NCBI GenBank assembly: GCA_003224135.1
Contig: QHYO01000390.1
Coordinates: forward strand, 1 to 7,742
Direction of reading: 5' to 3'
Length of the DNA stretch: 7,742 nucleotides
Source of the DNA: Acidobacteriota bacterium
Lineage (GTDB): Bacteria > Acidobacteriota > Terriglobia > Acidiferrales > UBA7541
Part shown: positions 1 through 7,596 of the stretch, piece after piece
Numbering within the stretch: position 1 is the first letter of the stretch
How the letters are laid out: each line of letters starts with the position of its first letter
Translations under genes and position numbers: made by a program
The notes under the pieces: generated by a model
Databases searched by the model: none
Told to the model about the DNA's origin: nothing
What the model saw: only the letters and a program-made list of their open reading frames with translations

Positions 1-2125
1 GCGCACCACGGTTGCCGTCGTCTCGCCCGGGTTCCTCAAAGTCTTCGCTGTTCAGCCGATTCTCGGGCGGGATTTCACCGCCAGCGATGCGAGAAAAGGT
101 GCTGCGCCGGTCGTTCTTGTCAGCTATGGATATTGGAGACAATACCTCGGATCATCCCCGGACCTCTCCCAGTCGCACTTAAAGATTGACGGGGCGGTTT
201 TCTCCGCTATCGGCGTGCTTCCAGCAGGGTTTCACTTCCCGCCCGACGTGGCTCTGTGGTTGCCGGCCGATTTGGAAGGCGAAAATCCAAGCAGGACGTC
301 GCACAACTACTATGCAGTCGGGCGTTTGCGCCACGGTGTGAGTGTCGAGCTCGCGAATCAGGACATCAGCGCGATCGCGCGTCGCATTCACGATTCATCG
401 AGCGAACAAGGCGATTACCTGCTCAAGGATGGAATTGTCGTCCCGCTGCAGGACTCGATCACGGGCAATGCTCGTTCGCCGCTGCTGGTCCTGCAGGGCG
501 CCGTGGGATTTCTACTGCTAGTGGCGTGCGCGAACGTGGCGAATTTGCTGCTGGCACAAGCGTCGGTGAGAGATCGTGAGCTGGCCATTCGTACCGCACT
601 CGGTGCCGTGCGCGGACGTCTGATCCGTCAATTTCTTACCGAAGCCTTTCTGCTTTCGCTCGTTGGCGGAGGCCTCGGCGTACTCGGAGCGTTCTGGGGC
701 GTGGCGCGATTAGTTGCGCTCGCTCCGCAAAATCTACCGCGGCTGGAGAGCGTCTCGGTCAGTATTCCGGTACTGGTGTTTGCGTTCCTCCTGTCCACCA
801 CGGTCGCCGCAAGCCTCGGAGTGTTCACTGCCATGCGGGCGACATCCGGCGACCCGCGCGAGGGCCTATTGGAAGGCGGCCGGGGACAAGCGGGCTTCCA
901 CGGTAGCCAGCGCGTTGGCCGGGTAATCGTGGCGGCACAGATCGCCATCACTTTGGTTCTCGTGGTCGGAGCAGGATTGCTCGGGCGCAGCCTGATGAAA
1001 GTGCTCGAAGTGAATCCCGGCTTCCGCGTGGACAAAATTGTCACGATGGATGTCGCGCTGCCGTGGGTGGACGATGCGAAGATAAAGGCAAATCAGTCGA
1101 TTTTTTTTGCAAACCTGATTGACCGGCTCAAACAATTACCAGGCGTGCGCAACGTCGGCGCGACGAGCGGCCTGCCGATGGATGGTGGCCTTCCCGACGG
1201 AATGTTTCTGCTCGTCTCGCAGAATGAGATTCCCAAAACCACGGATGGTCTTGGGGCGATGTTCCAGCAAAAAGAACGCATTGGCAATGCGGACTTCTGC
1301 GTCGCCACCGACGGATACTTTCAGGTTCTCGGAATTCCCCTCATTCGAGGGCGAATCTTTGACGGGCGCGACGGCGCGAATTCTCCGCACGTTGCCGTGA
1401 TCAGCGAATCGCTTGCGCGCGACCGCTGGCCAAATCAGGACCCCATCGGCCACACGATTGAGTTTGGAAACATGGATGGCGACTTGCGTTTGCTGACCAT
1501 CGTCGGGATCGTGGGCGACACTCACGAATATGGCCTCGATGTACCGCCGCGTCCGACCGTCTATGTGAATTTGTTCCAGCGGCCGCGCCCGGCGGTTACC
1601 TTAACCATGCTGGGTGATGCCGATACACAGTCCGTCGCTTCGGGTGCGCGAGAAATCCTGCAGGACCTCAACCCGGAAATTCCGGCGAGGTTCCGGACTT
1701 TTTCGCAAGTCTATTCCGCTTCGCTGGGCTCCCGGAGATTCAACGTCGTTCTCATCGGATTCTTCGGAATCGTCGCGCTGCTGCTCGCCACAACGGGCGT
1801 GTTTGGCGTGATGGCCTATTCCGTCAGCCGCCGCACCCGCGAGATTGGCGTGCGTGTCGCTCTTGGCGCGGCCTCAGGCGACGTTCTCAGGATGATCTTG
1901 AGCCAGGGATTGCGCACGATCTTCATGGGTGTGGCGATTGGTATTGCCGGTTCGCTGGCACTGACACGCACCGTGGAGTCGCTGCTCTTTGGCGTGACCG
2001 CCACCGATCCGCTGACTTTCGGCGGGGTCACACTTCTCCTAGTCGGGGTTGCCCTTGTGGCTTGTTTCATTCCGGCCCGTCGCGCCACGAAGGTAGATCC
2101 AATGGTTGCGTTGCGTTACGAATAG
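1..2125 (+). CDS. ADOP-type MacB/FtsX ABC permease, 5' end cut by window
   Basis: Inner-membrane permease of the MacB/FtsX superfamily, in the two-copy layout of acidobacterial duplicated orphan permeases. The frame is open from base 2 to the stop at 2123-2125 (707 residues), so the N-terminus lies outside; ADOP proteins are usually about 800 or more residues. In order: the end of a first MacB-type periplasmic domain (VSPGFLKVF, then PILGRDF near bases 26-95; LPAGF at 215-229); a first FtsX domain with membrane segments near 479-550, 632-703 and 764-832 and the cytoplasmic motif RDRELAIRTALGA at 569-607; a membrane segment near 923-982 opening the second half; a second periplasmic domain (about 985-1740); and a second FtsX domain with RTREIGVRVALGA at 1832-1870, ending RRATKVDPMVALRYE. 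The motif repeated in both halves shows the duplication. No ATPase lies beside it, as is usual for this family. MacB relatives drive periplasmic or outer-membrane export by mechanotransmission; the substrate of this one is unknown. The apparent ATG at 215 is internal, not the true start. Confidence 0.93.
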   Translation, partial: RTTVAVVSPGFLKVFAVQPILGRDFTASDARKGAAPVVLVSYGYWRQYLGSSPDLSQSHLKIDGAVFSAIGVLPAGFHFPPDVALWLPADLEGENPSRTSHNYYAVGRLRHGVSVELANQDISAIARRIHDSSSEQGDYLLKDGIVVPLQDSITGNARSPLLVLQGAVGFLLLVACANVANLLLAQASVRDRELAIRTALGAVRGRLIRQFLTEAFLLSLVGGGLGVLGAFWGVARLVALAPQNLPRLESVSVSIPVLVFAFLLSTTVAASLGVFTAMRATSGDPREGLLEGGRGQAGFHGSQRVGRVIVAAQIAITLVLVVGAGLLGRSLMKVLEVNPGFRVDKIVTMDVALPWVDDAKIKANQSIFFANLIDRLKQLPGVRNVGATSGLPMDGGLPDGMFLLVSQNEIPKTTDGLGAMFQQKERIGNADFCVATDGYFQVLGIPLIRGRIFDGRDGANSPHVAVISESLARDRWPNQDPIGHTIEFGNMDGDLRLLTIVGIVGDTHEYGLDVPPRPTVYVNLFQRPRPAVTLTMLGDADTQSVASGAREILQDLNPEIPARFRTFSQVYSASLGSRRFNVVLIGFFGIVALLLATTGVFGVMAYSVSRRTREIGVRVALGAASGDVLRMILSQGLRTIFMGVAIGIAGSLALTRTVESLLFGVTATDPLTFGGVTLLLVGVALVACFIPARRATKVDPMVALRYE

Positions 2126-2235
2126 ATTTTGTCGTCCGGCCGATACAACGCTTAAAAACGATCCACATTTTTCCACAGACTTACCACTACTGGCACAGCC
2201 CCGCCGTTTGTAGAATGTCCGGAATTTATTTCCTT

Positions 2236-2241
2236 AGGAGG
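2236..2241 (+). promoter_or_regulatory. Strong ribosome binding site of the small gene at 2248
   Basis: AGGAGG lies exactly six bases before the ATG at 2248, a full match to the anti-Shine-Dalgarno core at good spacing. It decides the start of the small gene: a longer frame is open upstream, back into the permease gene, but has no such site. A TAGAAT box at 2211-2216 could be a -10 element for this gene; I see no convincing -35 partner. Confidence 0.6.
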
Positions 2242-2247
2242 CGATTC

Positions 2248-2418
2248 ATGCTGTTTGCCAGAGTGACTCGCGGCAAAAATCGCGGAACCCGTTTGCTTCC
2301 GCACCGATTCAAAGACGACCGGTATCACGTCCAGTTGGGAAAGAAGGTCCATATATTCCGGTCACCGATTGCCGCGATATCCCTTCCTACCTTGCTAATG
2401 GCTACTCTCTTCAAATGA
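2248..2418 (+). CDS. Small unrecognised protein (56 aa in the zero frame; likely N-terminal half of a 90-aa product)
   Basis: The start is set by a perfect AGGAGG six bases upstream. The zero frame reads MLFARVTRGKNRGTRLLPHR and stays basic and protein-like up to about residue 32 (YHVQLGK). After that it becomes an uninformative tail ending in LLMATLFK. From the same point the -1 frame takes over with a well-composed sequence. I read the true gene as spanning 2248-2519, with a frame change near 2340. No known domain is recognised. The short basic sequence with a RFKDDRYHVQ stretch reminds me of small uncharacterised acidobacterial proteins, but that is an impression, not a search result. There is no signal peptide or membrane segment. 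It stands alone, 122 bases past the permease stop and facing the exporter operon. If the frame change is not real, the 56-residue version is all there is. Confidence 0.45.
   Translation: MLFARVTRGKNRGTRLLPHRFKDDRYHVQLGKKVHIFRSPIAAISLPTLLMATLFK
2337..2343 (+). other. Candidate -1 ribosomal slippery heptamer GGGAAAG
   Basis: In the zero frame the bases read TTG GGA AAG, so the heptamer is phased G GGA AAG, the required X XXY YYZ form. The same heptamer directs -1 frameshifting in the lambda G/GT tail assembly chaperone genes (established knowledge). A slip here would pass the ribosome from residue 32 (K) straight into GAA of the -1 frame, which is open to 2517. No clear upstream Shine-Dalgarno-like stimulator and no strong downstream stem was seen, which weakens a programmed-shift reading. 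Confidence 0.35.
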
Positions 2419-2519
2419 GCGATCGAGCCGAGAGCCTCACTCCCAGCCTGATACGGCCCGAATCAATCCGTGGCTGGAGTAGAACGTCTTCCAATGGTTT
2501 TTTCTTTGGCGCTCTCTAA

Positions 2520-2770
2520 ACTCCGGAACATCGCTTCAGACCTGCTCCCTATCTGTTTTTGCTTGATTCAGTTCCGTGAGGTTTCCCTGCTTCCACGGCT
2601 TTCTACTCGATTTAACCTTCTCAGAATCAGGCACTTGCAGGGCCGGATCTGCGCTTGAAAAATAGAGCTAACGACGAAGCCCGGGTCCCTTGGTCACAAA
2701 AGAGGACTTACGCAGGGTGCTCTGTAGCACAAGCTTGAGGTCCATGCCCCTCGCTTCTCTCCTGAATGTA
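2520..2770. other. Gene-free spacer between convergent units
   Basis: Short open frames here lack ribosome binding sites and read as random sequence. One small perfect stem exists, GTGCT-CTGT-AGCAC at 2717-2730, about 40 bases past the exporter permease stop on the minus strand. It has no T-run after it on either strand, so I do not call it a terminator. No remnant of a second ABC-2 permease was found. Confidence 0.5.
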
Positions 2771-3884
2771 CTACGCCATGATGACTTTGTTTTGGAAGCG
2801 GCGCGCCGCGATCACCAGCAAAAATGTTCCCATCGCGAAAAGCGCCAGCGCGTCGATCCACAGGTGGGAGATTCCCGCGCCTCGCAAAATCACGCCGCGC
2901 GTGATGTTGATGAAATAGCTCGCAGGAACAAAATAACTGATCACATAGAAAATCTTCGGCATCGTTTCGCGCGGGAAAATGTAACCGGAAAAAAAGATGC
3001 TCGGCAAAATCGTAAGAAAGGCCAGTTGCATCGCTTCCGATTGCGAATTGGCTTTGCTCGAAATCAGGATTCCCAGTGACAGTGAAACGAAAATGTACGG
3101 TAACGAAAGAAATGCCAGCAAAATAACGCTGCCATGGATCGGTACATGAAATGCAAAGCGCATGAACGTCAAAATCATGCACAATTCAAAAAAACCGATC
3201 ACCAGATAGGGCAAAAGCTTGCCTAGCAGCAATCCCATTGGCCTTACTGGTGTGACAAACAATTGTTCGAGCGTGCCGCGCTCTTTTTCCCGCACGATCG
3301 AAAACGCCGTCAGAAACGTTGTCACGTTCAGCAGCAGAATTGCCGTCAGTCCCGGCAGAAAAAAATTGGGAGATCGCGAATCGGGATTGAACAACAGCTT
3401 GGGCCGCATGTCCACCGCGAACGTTTCATTGTTCACCAGCACGCGGCGCAATGATTCATCGAGTCCGATCGACGTGGTCACATTGATGGCTTGGCCCGCC
3501 ACCGACGAATCGGAACCGTCAATCAGCACCAGAACCTGCGCGCTCATCTTGTGCAGCAATTTGTCCGAGTAATCGACGGGAATCTTGATGCCAACGCGCG
3601 CCTTGCCGGCAATGATCATCTCGTTCATTTCATGGTCCGTGTTTACATAACGCACAAGATGAAATGTATCGGAGTTTTTCAGGCGGTCCAGCAGTTCGCG
3701 GCTCTCGCGCCGGCCATCTGCGTTGAATACCACGGTATTGATTTGCCGGATGTTGGTATCGATCCCGTAGCCGAGAAGCAGCATCTGGAGCAATGGAATG
3801 ATCAGCGAGAAGAATAGCGTTCCAAAATCACGCCGCACGTGCAGCGTCTCTTTATAAAAAACCGCGCCGAATCCGCGAAAAATG

Positions 3885-3892
<8 letters not shown>
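2771..3892 (-). CDS. ABC-2 type exporter permease (YbhS/YbhR-like)
   Basis: Inner-membrane subunit of an ABC-2 drug/lipid-type exporter, 373 residues, the normal length for the YbhS/YbhR group. Layout: a short cytoplasmic N-terminus; membrane segment 1 near residues 24-43; a large extracytoplasmic domain (about 45-175); then a C-terminal membrane bundle with segments near 178-199, 222-245, 253-274, 290-309 and 344-362. Diagnostic motifs are REKERGTLEQL at 201-211, right after segment 2, and FSGYIFPRETMP at 301-312 with the following PASYFINITRG region. The start is GTG: it overlaps the ATPase stop codon by 8 nt (GTGCGTGA), which points to translational coupling, and it places the first membrane segment as in relatives. 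It is last in the operon. E. coli has two permeases here (ybhS, ybhR); only one is present, so a homodimer is inferred. Substrate unknown. Confidence 0.93.
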
Positions 3893-4889
<997 letters not shown>

Positions 4890-4891
4890 CG

Positions 4892-5992
4892 CTATTTCTC
4901 GCCCAACAGTTTTACATCCGCAGCCATCCCCGCCAGTACGCGGTGCGATGCGTCGTCAATGCGAACCTTCACGCCGAAAACCTGGTGCACGCGTTCTTCG
5001 CGTGTCTGCACGTTACGTGGCAAAAATTCCGCTTGCTGGTTGATCTGTTCAACGACGCCGTCGAAAACCTGCCGGCCAACGGAATCGACACTGACCTGCG
5101 CTTTCTGGCCGATGCGCACACCGGAGATCTCGGTTTCTGGAATGTAAATGCGGACGTATATCTGATCGCGTTCGAGCAATGTTGCTACGGGCGTGTTCGG
5201 CGAAATCAAGTCCCCTGGCCGTACGTCAAGTACTTCCACCGTTGCGGCCGTCGGTGCAACGACCTGGCGTTCACGAAAACGCGCTTCATCGTATGCCAGC
5301 GCTGCTTGTGCCGAGTCGATATCTTCGCGGCGGTTACCGCGCTGCAATTTTTCGAGCGTGGCCTGCGCTTGTGCATAGCGCGCTTCGGCGCTTGCAATTT
5401 CTTCCGGACGGTAGCCGCGATTCAGCTGGTCGAGTTTGTGTTGCGCGTTTTCTTTTTGCGCGATGGCCACTTTCCAATTGGCTTCGGCGGTATCGCGCTG
5501 TTGTCTGGAAACCAGATCTTTTTGCGCGAGCGCTTCGTAACGCTGAAAATCAAGCCGCGTCCGCGTTTCGTCCGCGGCAGCGCGATCGACGTCGGCTTGC
5601 GCCGCTGCAATGTCTTCTTTGCGGTAGCCGTTCTTCCGCATGTCGGAATCGGCTTTGGCCTGCTGTGCGGCGGCACGCGCTTCGGCGATTTCTTCGGGAC
5701 GGTAGCCGCGTTTTGCTTTTTCCGCCGAAGCGCGGGACTGCGCCAGCGAGGCAAGAAGTTCCTTATCGTCGAAAGTCATCAGAACTTGTCCAGCTTCGAC
5801 GGTGTCGCCTTCGCGCACCAGCAATTTATCGATGCGGCCGCCAATTTTGGAACCCACGCGAATGTTGCGCGCTTCCACGGTGCCGGAACCTTGTAGCGCG
5901 TTGTCGCGATGAAACCATCCGCCGTAGAGAATTCCAGCGGTCACCGCGATGGCGACCACGGCAACGAGGATGGCGATTCGCTTTCCGTTCAT
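4892..5992 (-). CDS. HlyD-family membrane fusion protein (YbhG-like)
   Basis: Periplasmic adaptor of the exporter, linking the inner-membrane ABC complex to an outer-membrane channel. Of 366 residues, 5-24 form an N-terminal membrane anchor or uncleaved signal. A split biotinyl-lipoyl domain follows (about 36-72 and 241-275; GTVEARNIRVGSKIGGRI and VVAPTAATVEVLDVRPGD). A long alpha-helical hairpin lies between (about 77-240), and a beta-barrel region follows (about 275-345; IYVRIYIPETEI). The hairpin carries four copies of a G-(Y/N)-R-x-E-(E/D)-I motif, at 96, 122, 193 and 219: pairs 26 residues apart on each arm. E. coli YbhG, as I recall it, has one copy per arm. The ATG is 4 nt after the tetR stop, with GGTGA just upstream as a modest ribosome binding site overlapping that stop. 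The outer-membrane partner is not encoded here. Confidence 0.93.
   Translation of the reverse strand: MNGKRIAILVAVVAIAVTAGILYGGWFHRDNALQGSGTVEARNIRVGSKIGGRIDKLLVREGDTVEAGQVLMTFDDKELLASLAQSRASAEKAKRGYRPEEIAEARAAAQQAKADSDMRKNGYRKEDIAAAQADVDRAAADETRTRLDFQRYEALAQKDLVSRQQRDTAEANWKVAIAQKENAQHKLDQLNRGYRPEEIASAEARYAQAQATLEKLQRGNRREDIDSAQAALAYDEARFRERQVVAPTAATVEVLDVRPGDLISPNTPVATLLERDQIYVRIYIPETEISGVRIGQKAQVSVDSVGRQVFDGVVEQINQQAEFLPRNVQTREERVHQVFGVKVRIDDASHRVLAGMAADVKLLGEK
5394..5419. repeat. Copy A of a 26-bp direct repeat inside the fusion-protein gene
   Basis: This 26-base stretch matches bases 5685-5710 at 24 of 26 positions. On the coding strand both encode YRPEEIA and flanking residues, at the descending and ascending arms of the coiled-coil hairpin. 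High nucleotide identity suggests recent duplication, gene conversion or strong codon conservation. Confidence 0.75.
5685..5710. repeat. Copy B of the 26-bp direct repeat inside the fusion-protein gene
   Basis: Partner of the repeat at 5394-5419, same orientation, 24 of 26 bases identical. It codes for the first GYRPEEIA motif (residues 96-103) of the hairpin. A weaker relative encodes GYRKEDIA near 5610-5630. Confidence 0.75.
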
Positions 5993-5996
5993 TCTT

Positions 5997-6677
5997 TCAC
6001 CGTGCCCGTTTCATCTTTTCTGCAGAAGCTTTTTTCGTTTCCCTGGCTGCGATTCCGTTCCACAGCAGGCGAACCGACATCTCAACGCGTTCGGGAAGCG
6101 TGTGATCGCCAATCAACGACCAGAACAAAAGCGTTCCAAAGATCGTTTGCCGCCAGACTTGCGCAATCTCTTCCGCTCGAAAGTCCGTGCGAATTTCACC
6201 GCGCATCTGGCCATGGTGGATCAGTTGCCCCAGCAACGCCCGGTTTCGATCGTGAATGCGCAGCATCCCTCCGCGGACCGGCACCGAAGCAAGATTCGCC
6301 TGCAGTAGCGCGCGGACAATCGCCGGGTTGCGGATGGGCTCCTCCGTCATGCGCAGGACCAGAGTCCGCAGCACTTCCTGCATCGGCAGATCGGATTTTT
6401 TCGCCTCCTGAACGATGGTCGCGAGTTTTCCGAGCTGCATTTCTCCAAATGCCATCAGAACGTGCTCTTTGCTCGGGAAATAATTGAAGAAAGTGCCCTT
6501 GCCGACGTCGGCCGCCTCGGTGATGTCCTCCACGGTGGTTTCGGCATAGCCTTTTTTCGCGAACAGAGAGAGCGCCGCGCGGAACAAACGGTCGCGGAGT
6601 TCCGCGCTGCGGCGGAGGCGCCGAGACTTCGGAAAGGCTTTTGCAGGACGGGATTTGGATCGGGAAGGGCGTTTCAT
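5997..6677 (-). CDS. TetR-family transcriptional repressor, likely local regulator of the exporter
   Basis: DNA-binding repressor of 226 residues, a typical TetR length. The N-terminal 25 residues are unusually basic (K/R/S-rich). The TetR_N domain spans about 27-75, with the helix-turn-helix in TTVEDITEAADVGKGTFFNY (47-66) followed by FPSKEHVL. The rest is the variable ligand-binding and dimerisation region, which gives no ligand clue. The start is fixed: an in-frame TGA at 6687-6689 lies just upstream and ATG 6677 is the only start between. The ribosome binding site is weak and the predicted leader is only about 12 nt. As first gene of the exporter operon it matches the position of CecR (YbiH) before ybhG in E. 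coli. I infer that it represses itself and the exporter and is released by the exported compound or a related signal. It ends 4 nt before the fusion-protein ATG. Confidence 0.92.
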   Translation of the reverse strand: MKRPSRSKSRPAKAFPKSRRLRRSAELRDRLFRAALSLFAKKGYAETTVEDITEAADVGKGTFFNYFPSKEHVLMAFGEMQLGKLATIVQEAKKSDLPMQEVLRTLVLRMTEEPIRNPAIVRALLQANLASVPVRGGMLRIHDRNRALLGQLIHHGQMRGEIRTDFRAEEIAQVWRQTIFGTLLFWSLIGDHTLPERVEMSVRLLWNGIAARETKKASAEKMKRAR

Positions 6678-6692
6678 GACTGGTGCTCATTT

Positions 6693-6707
6693 ATGACTAT
6701 AGGTCAT
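6693..6707. promoter_or_regulatory. Candidate TetR operator ATGAC-N5-GTCAT
   Basis: Inverted repeat with perfect 5-bp arms and a 5-bp spacer (TATAG), 16 bases upstream of the tetR ATG. It covers the predicted -10 box, so repressor binding would block polymerase. A further ATGAC half-site at 6676-6680 overlaps the tetR start codon. TetR repressors usually bind such short palindromes next to their own gene; the link to this protein is inference. Confidence 0.5.
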
Positions 6708-6724
6708 CGTAGCAAAGACCGCAA
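6696..6724 (-). promoter_or_regulatory. Predicted sigma70-type promoter of the tetR-exporter operon
   Basis: On the minus strand, TTGCGG (6724-6719, weak -35, 3 of 6) is followed after 17 bases by TATAGT (6701-6696, -10, 5 of 6). Transcription would start near 6689, giving a very short leader before ATG 6677. The -10 lies inside the inverted repeat described as operator. Confidence 0.4.
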
Positions 6725-6737
6725 GCCATAAACAACA

Positions 6738-6769
6738 GAGCGTCTTCCGCCCGAAGGCAGAAGACGCTC
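6738..6769 (-). terminator. Rho-independent terminator of the SYLF gene, UUCG tetraloop
   Basis: The arms GAGCGTCTTC (6738-6747) and GAAGACGCTC (6760-6769) are perfect complements. After one mismatched pair, a further GCC/GGC stem (6749-6751 with 6756-6758) closes a four-base loop. Read on the minus strand the loop is C(UUCG)G, the hyperstable tetraloop. The strand polarity of that loop and the T-rich run after it (TGTTGTTT) show that it serves the gene ending at 6795, 25 bases upstream. The plus strand has only a short CTTT after the stem. Confidence 0.75.
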
Positions 6770-6794
6770 CTTTGCCGAAGGGTTGAATTTGTTC

Positions 6795-7505
6795 TTACTT
6801 CAGTGAATCAGGATCAGACAGATTCTTCGGAGACTTTTTGTTCAGATAAGCAACCAATGGTTGTGCGGGAGTTGGCACGCGTACCGTGCCTTTGAAAACG
6901 ATGTCTTGCGCTTCCACTTTTTTGCCGTATACCCTTTCGTTTGCGTCGTTGTCTGGCCGCACCGTCGAACCGGCAAGCGAGATGCCCGCAAAAAGTCCGC
7001 GAGCGCGCGAATAGGTGAGGACCTCGGCGCGCAGCGTCACGTCGGTCGATGCTTCAGCGTTACGACCCTTGGGGCCCGCAGCCGCGGAAGCGTCTGCGCC
7101 GAGTTTGACCTTGCTTGAAAGAATCGAACGAGCACCGCGCGGGTTCATGACAAGCAGAACAAAGTCCGTCGCCTGACCGCCGAGCTGAAAGCCGACGCTC
7201 GCGCCTTCGAGCGCCATCATCGTTGGAGCGCCCCAGGGTCCGGTGAAATGTTCACCGCTGCGGCAGACCATCGCTCCGCGGCCGTAACTGCCACCAACGA
7301 TAAACGCAGCTTTCAGCACCGATGGATAAACAATGATGCACTCTGCCTTATCAATCAGATCCTGGGGAATGTCATCAGGAATATCCATGATTTCCTTAAT
7401 CACCGTCGCGCAGTTTTGCAGGCGCTCGGCTTCTTTTTTGTCTTCTGCGCCGAGCGGCAACCCCAGAAGAGCCAAGACGAGAAACATGGCCAATGTCTTT
7501 TTCAT
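6795..7505 (-). CDS. Secreted SYLF (Ysc84) domain protein
   Basis: Exported protein of 236 residues. Residues 1-20 are a classic signal peptide: MKKT, a hydrophobic core rich in L/A/V, and probable cleavage after GLPLGA. The mature part starts EDKKEAERLQ and carries the SYLF/Ysc84 lipid-binding domain over nearly its whole length. Typical blocks are ECIIVYPSVLKAAFIVGG (55-72) with YGRGAMVCR, GGQATDFVLLVMN (109-121), LGADASAAAGPKGR (135-148) and LTYSRARGLFAGISLAGS (163-180). The basic, proline-containing C-terminal tail is variable. In eukaryotes SYLF domains bind phosphoinositides; bacterial versions are widespread in acidobacteria and proteobacteria and their role is poorly defined, probably envelope or periplasm associated. 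There is no lipobox cysteine at the cleavage site. The start is supported by AAGGAG six bases upstream. The gene has its own terminator and is likely a single-gene unit. Confidence 0.93.
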   Translation of the reverse strand: MKKTLAMFLVLALLGLPLGAEDKKEAERLQNCATVIKEIMDIPDDIPQDLIDKAECIIVYPSVLKAAFIVGGSYGRGAMVCRSGEHFTGPWGAPTMMALEGASVGFQLGGQATDFVLLVMNPRGARSILSSKVKLGADASAAAGPKGRNAEASTDVTLRAEVLTYSRARGLFAGISLAGSTVRPDNDANERVYGKKVEAQDIVFKGTVRVPTPAQPLVAYLNKKSPKNLSDPDSLK

Positions 7506-7511
7506 TTGTGT

Positions 7512-7517
7512 CTCCTT
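7512..7517 (-). promoter_or_regulatory. Ribosome binding site of the SYLF gene
   Basis: AAGGAG on the minus strand, six bases before ATG 7505. A strong site that fixes the start at a signal-peptide methionine. Confidence 0.7.
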
Positions 7518-7520
7518 GTG

Positions 7521-7537
7521 CGCCGGCTAAACCGGCG
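7521..7537 (-). promoter_or_regulatory. GC-rich leader hairpin just upstream of the SYLF ribosome binding site
   Basis: A perfect inverted repeat, CGCCGG-N5-CCGGCG, lies three bases upstream of AAGGAG. As RNA it forms a 6-bp all-G/C stem with a 5-base loop. It could protect the mRNA 5' end or tune initiation; it has no T-run and is not a terminator. No convincing -35/-10 pair was found further upstream. Confidence 0.4.
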
Positions 7538-7596
7538 AGGTGTAGTGAATGCAAAAGTCATACGAATGTGAAATAGCGACCCACATCGGCCCCGAG

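Larger units (their letters stand above)
2248..2519 (+). pseudogene. Composite frameshifted gene, 90-aa product if frames are joined
   Basis: Joining the zero frame (2248-2343, 32 residues) to the -1 frame (2343-2516, 58 residues, stop TAA at 2517) gives a continuous 90-residue protein through the junction YHVQLGK/EGPYIPV. It goes on with DIPSYLANGYSLQMSDRAE and SLTPSLIRPESIRGW and ends NGFFFGAL. The -1 frame has no start codon of its own before an ATG at 2415 and no ribosome binding site, so it needs initiation at 2248. Three explanations fit: a recent one-base indel in a gene now decaying, a sequencing or assembly error, or programmed -1 frameshifting at GGGAAAG. I rank the indel or error first because no stimulatory element is evident. 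Function unknown. Confidence 0.45.

Noticed and set aside
2159..2177. Two DnaA-box-like nonamers in tandem (CGATCCACA and TTTTCCACA).
   Set aside because: Only the second fits the loose consensus TTWTNCACA. There is no dnaA/dnaN neighbour, AT-rich unwinding region or further boxes, so this is probably chance.
2191..2210. Sigma54-like TGGCAC element before the small gene.
   Set aside because: The required GC at the -12 position is off by one base and the TTGC part is missing.
2470..2658. GTG-started 62-codon plus-strand frame in the intergenic gap.
   Set aside because: No ribosome binding site and no recognisable sequence. It overlaps the -1 frame of the small gene.
2717..2730. Perfect stem GTGCT-CTGT-AGCAC past the exporter permease, considered as a terminator.
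   Set aside because: Only five base pairs and no T-run on either strand.
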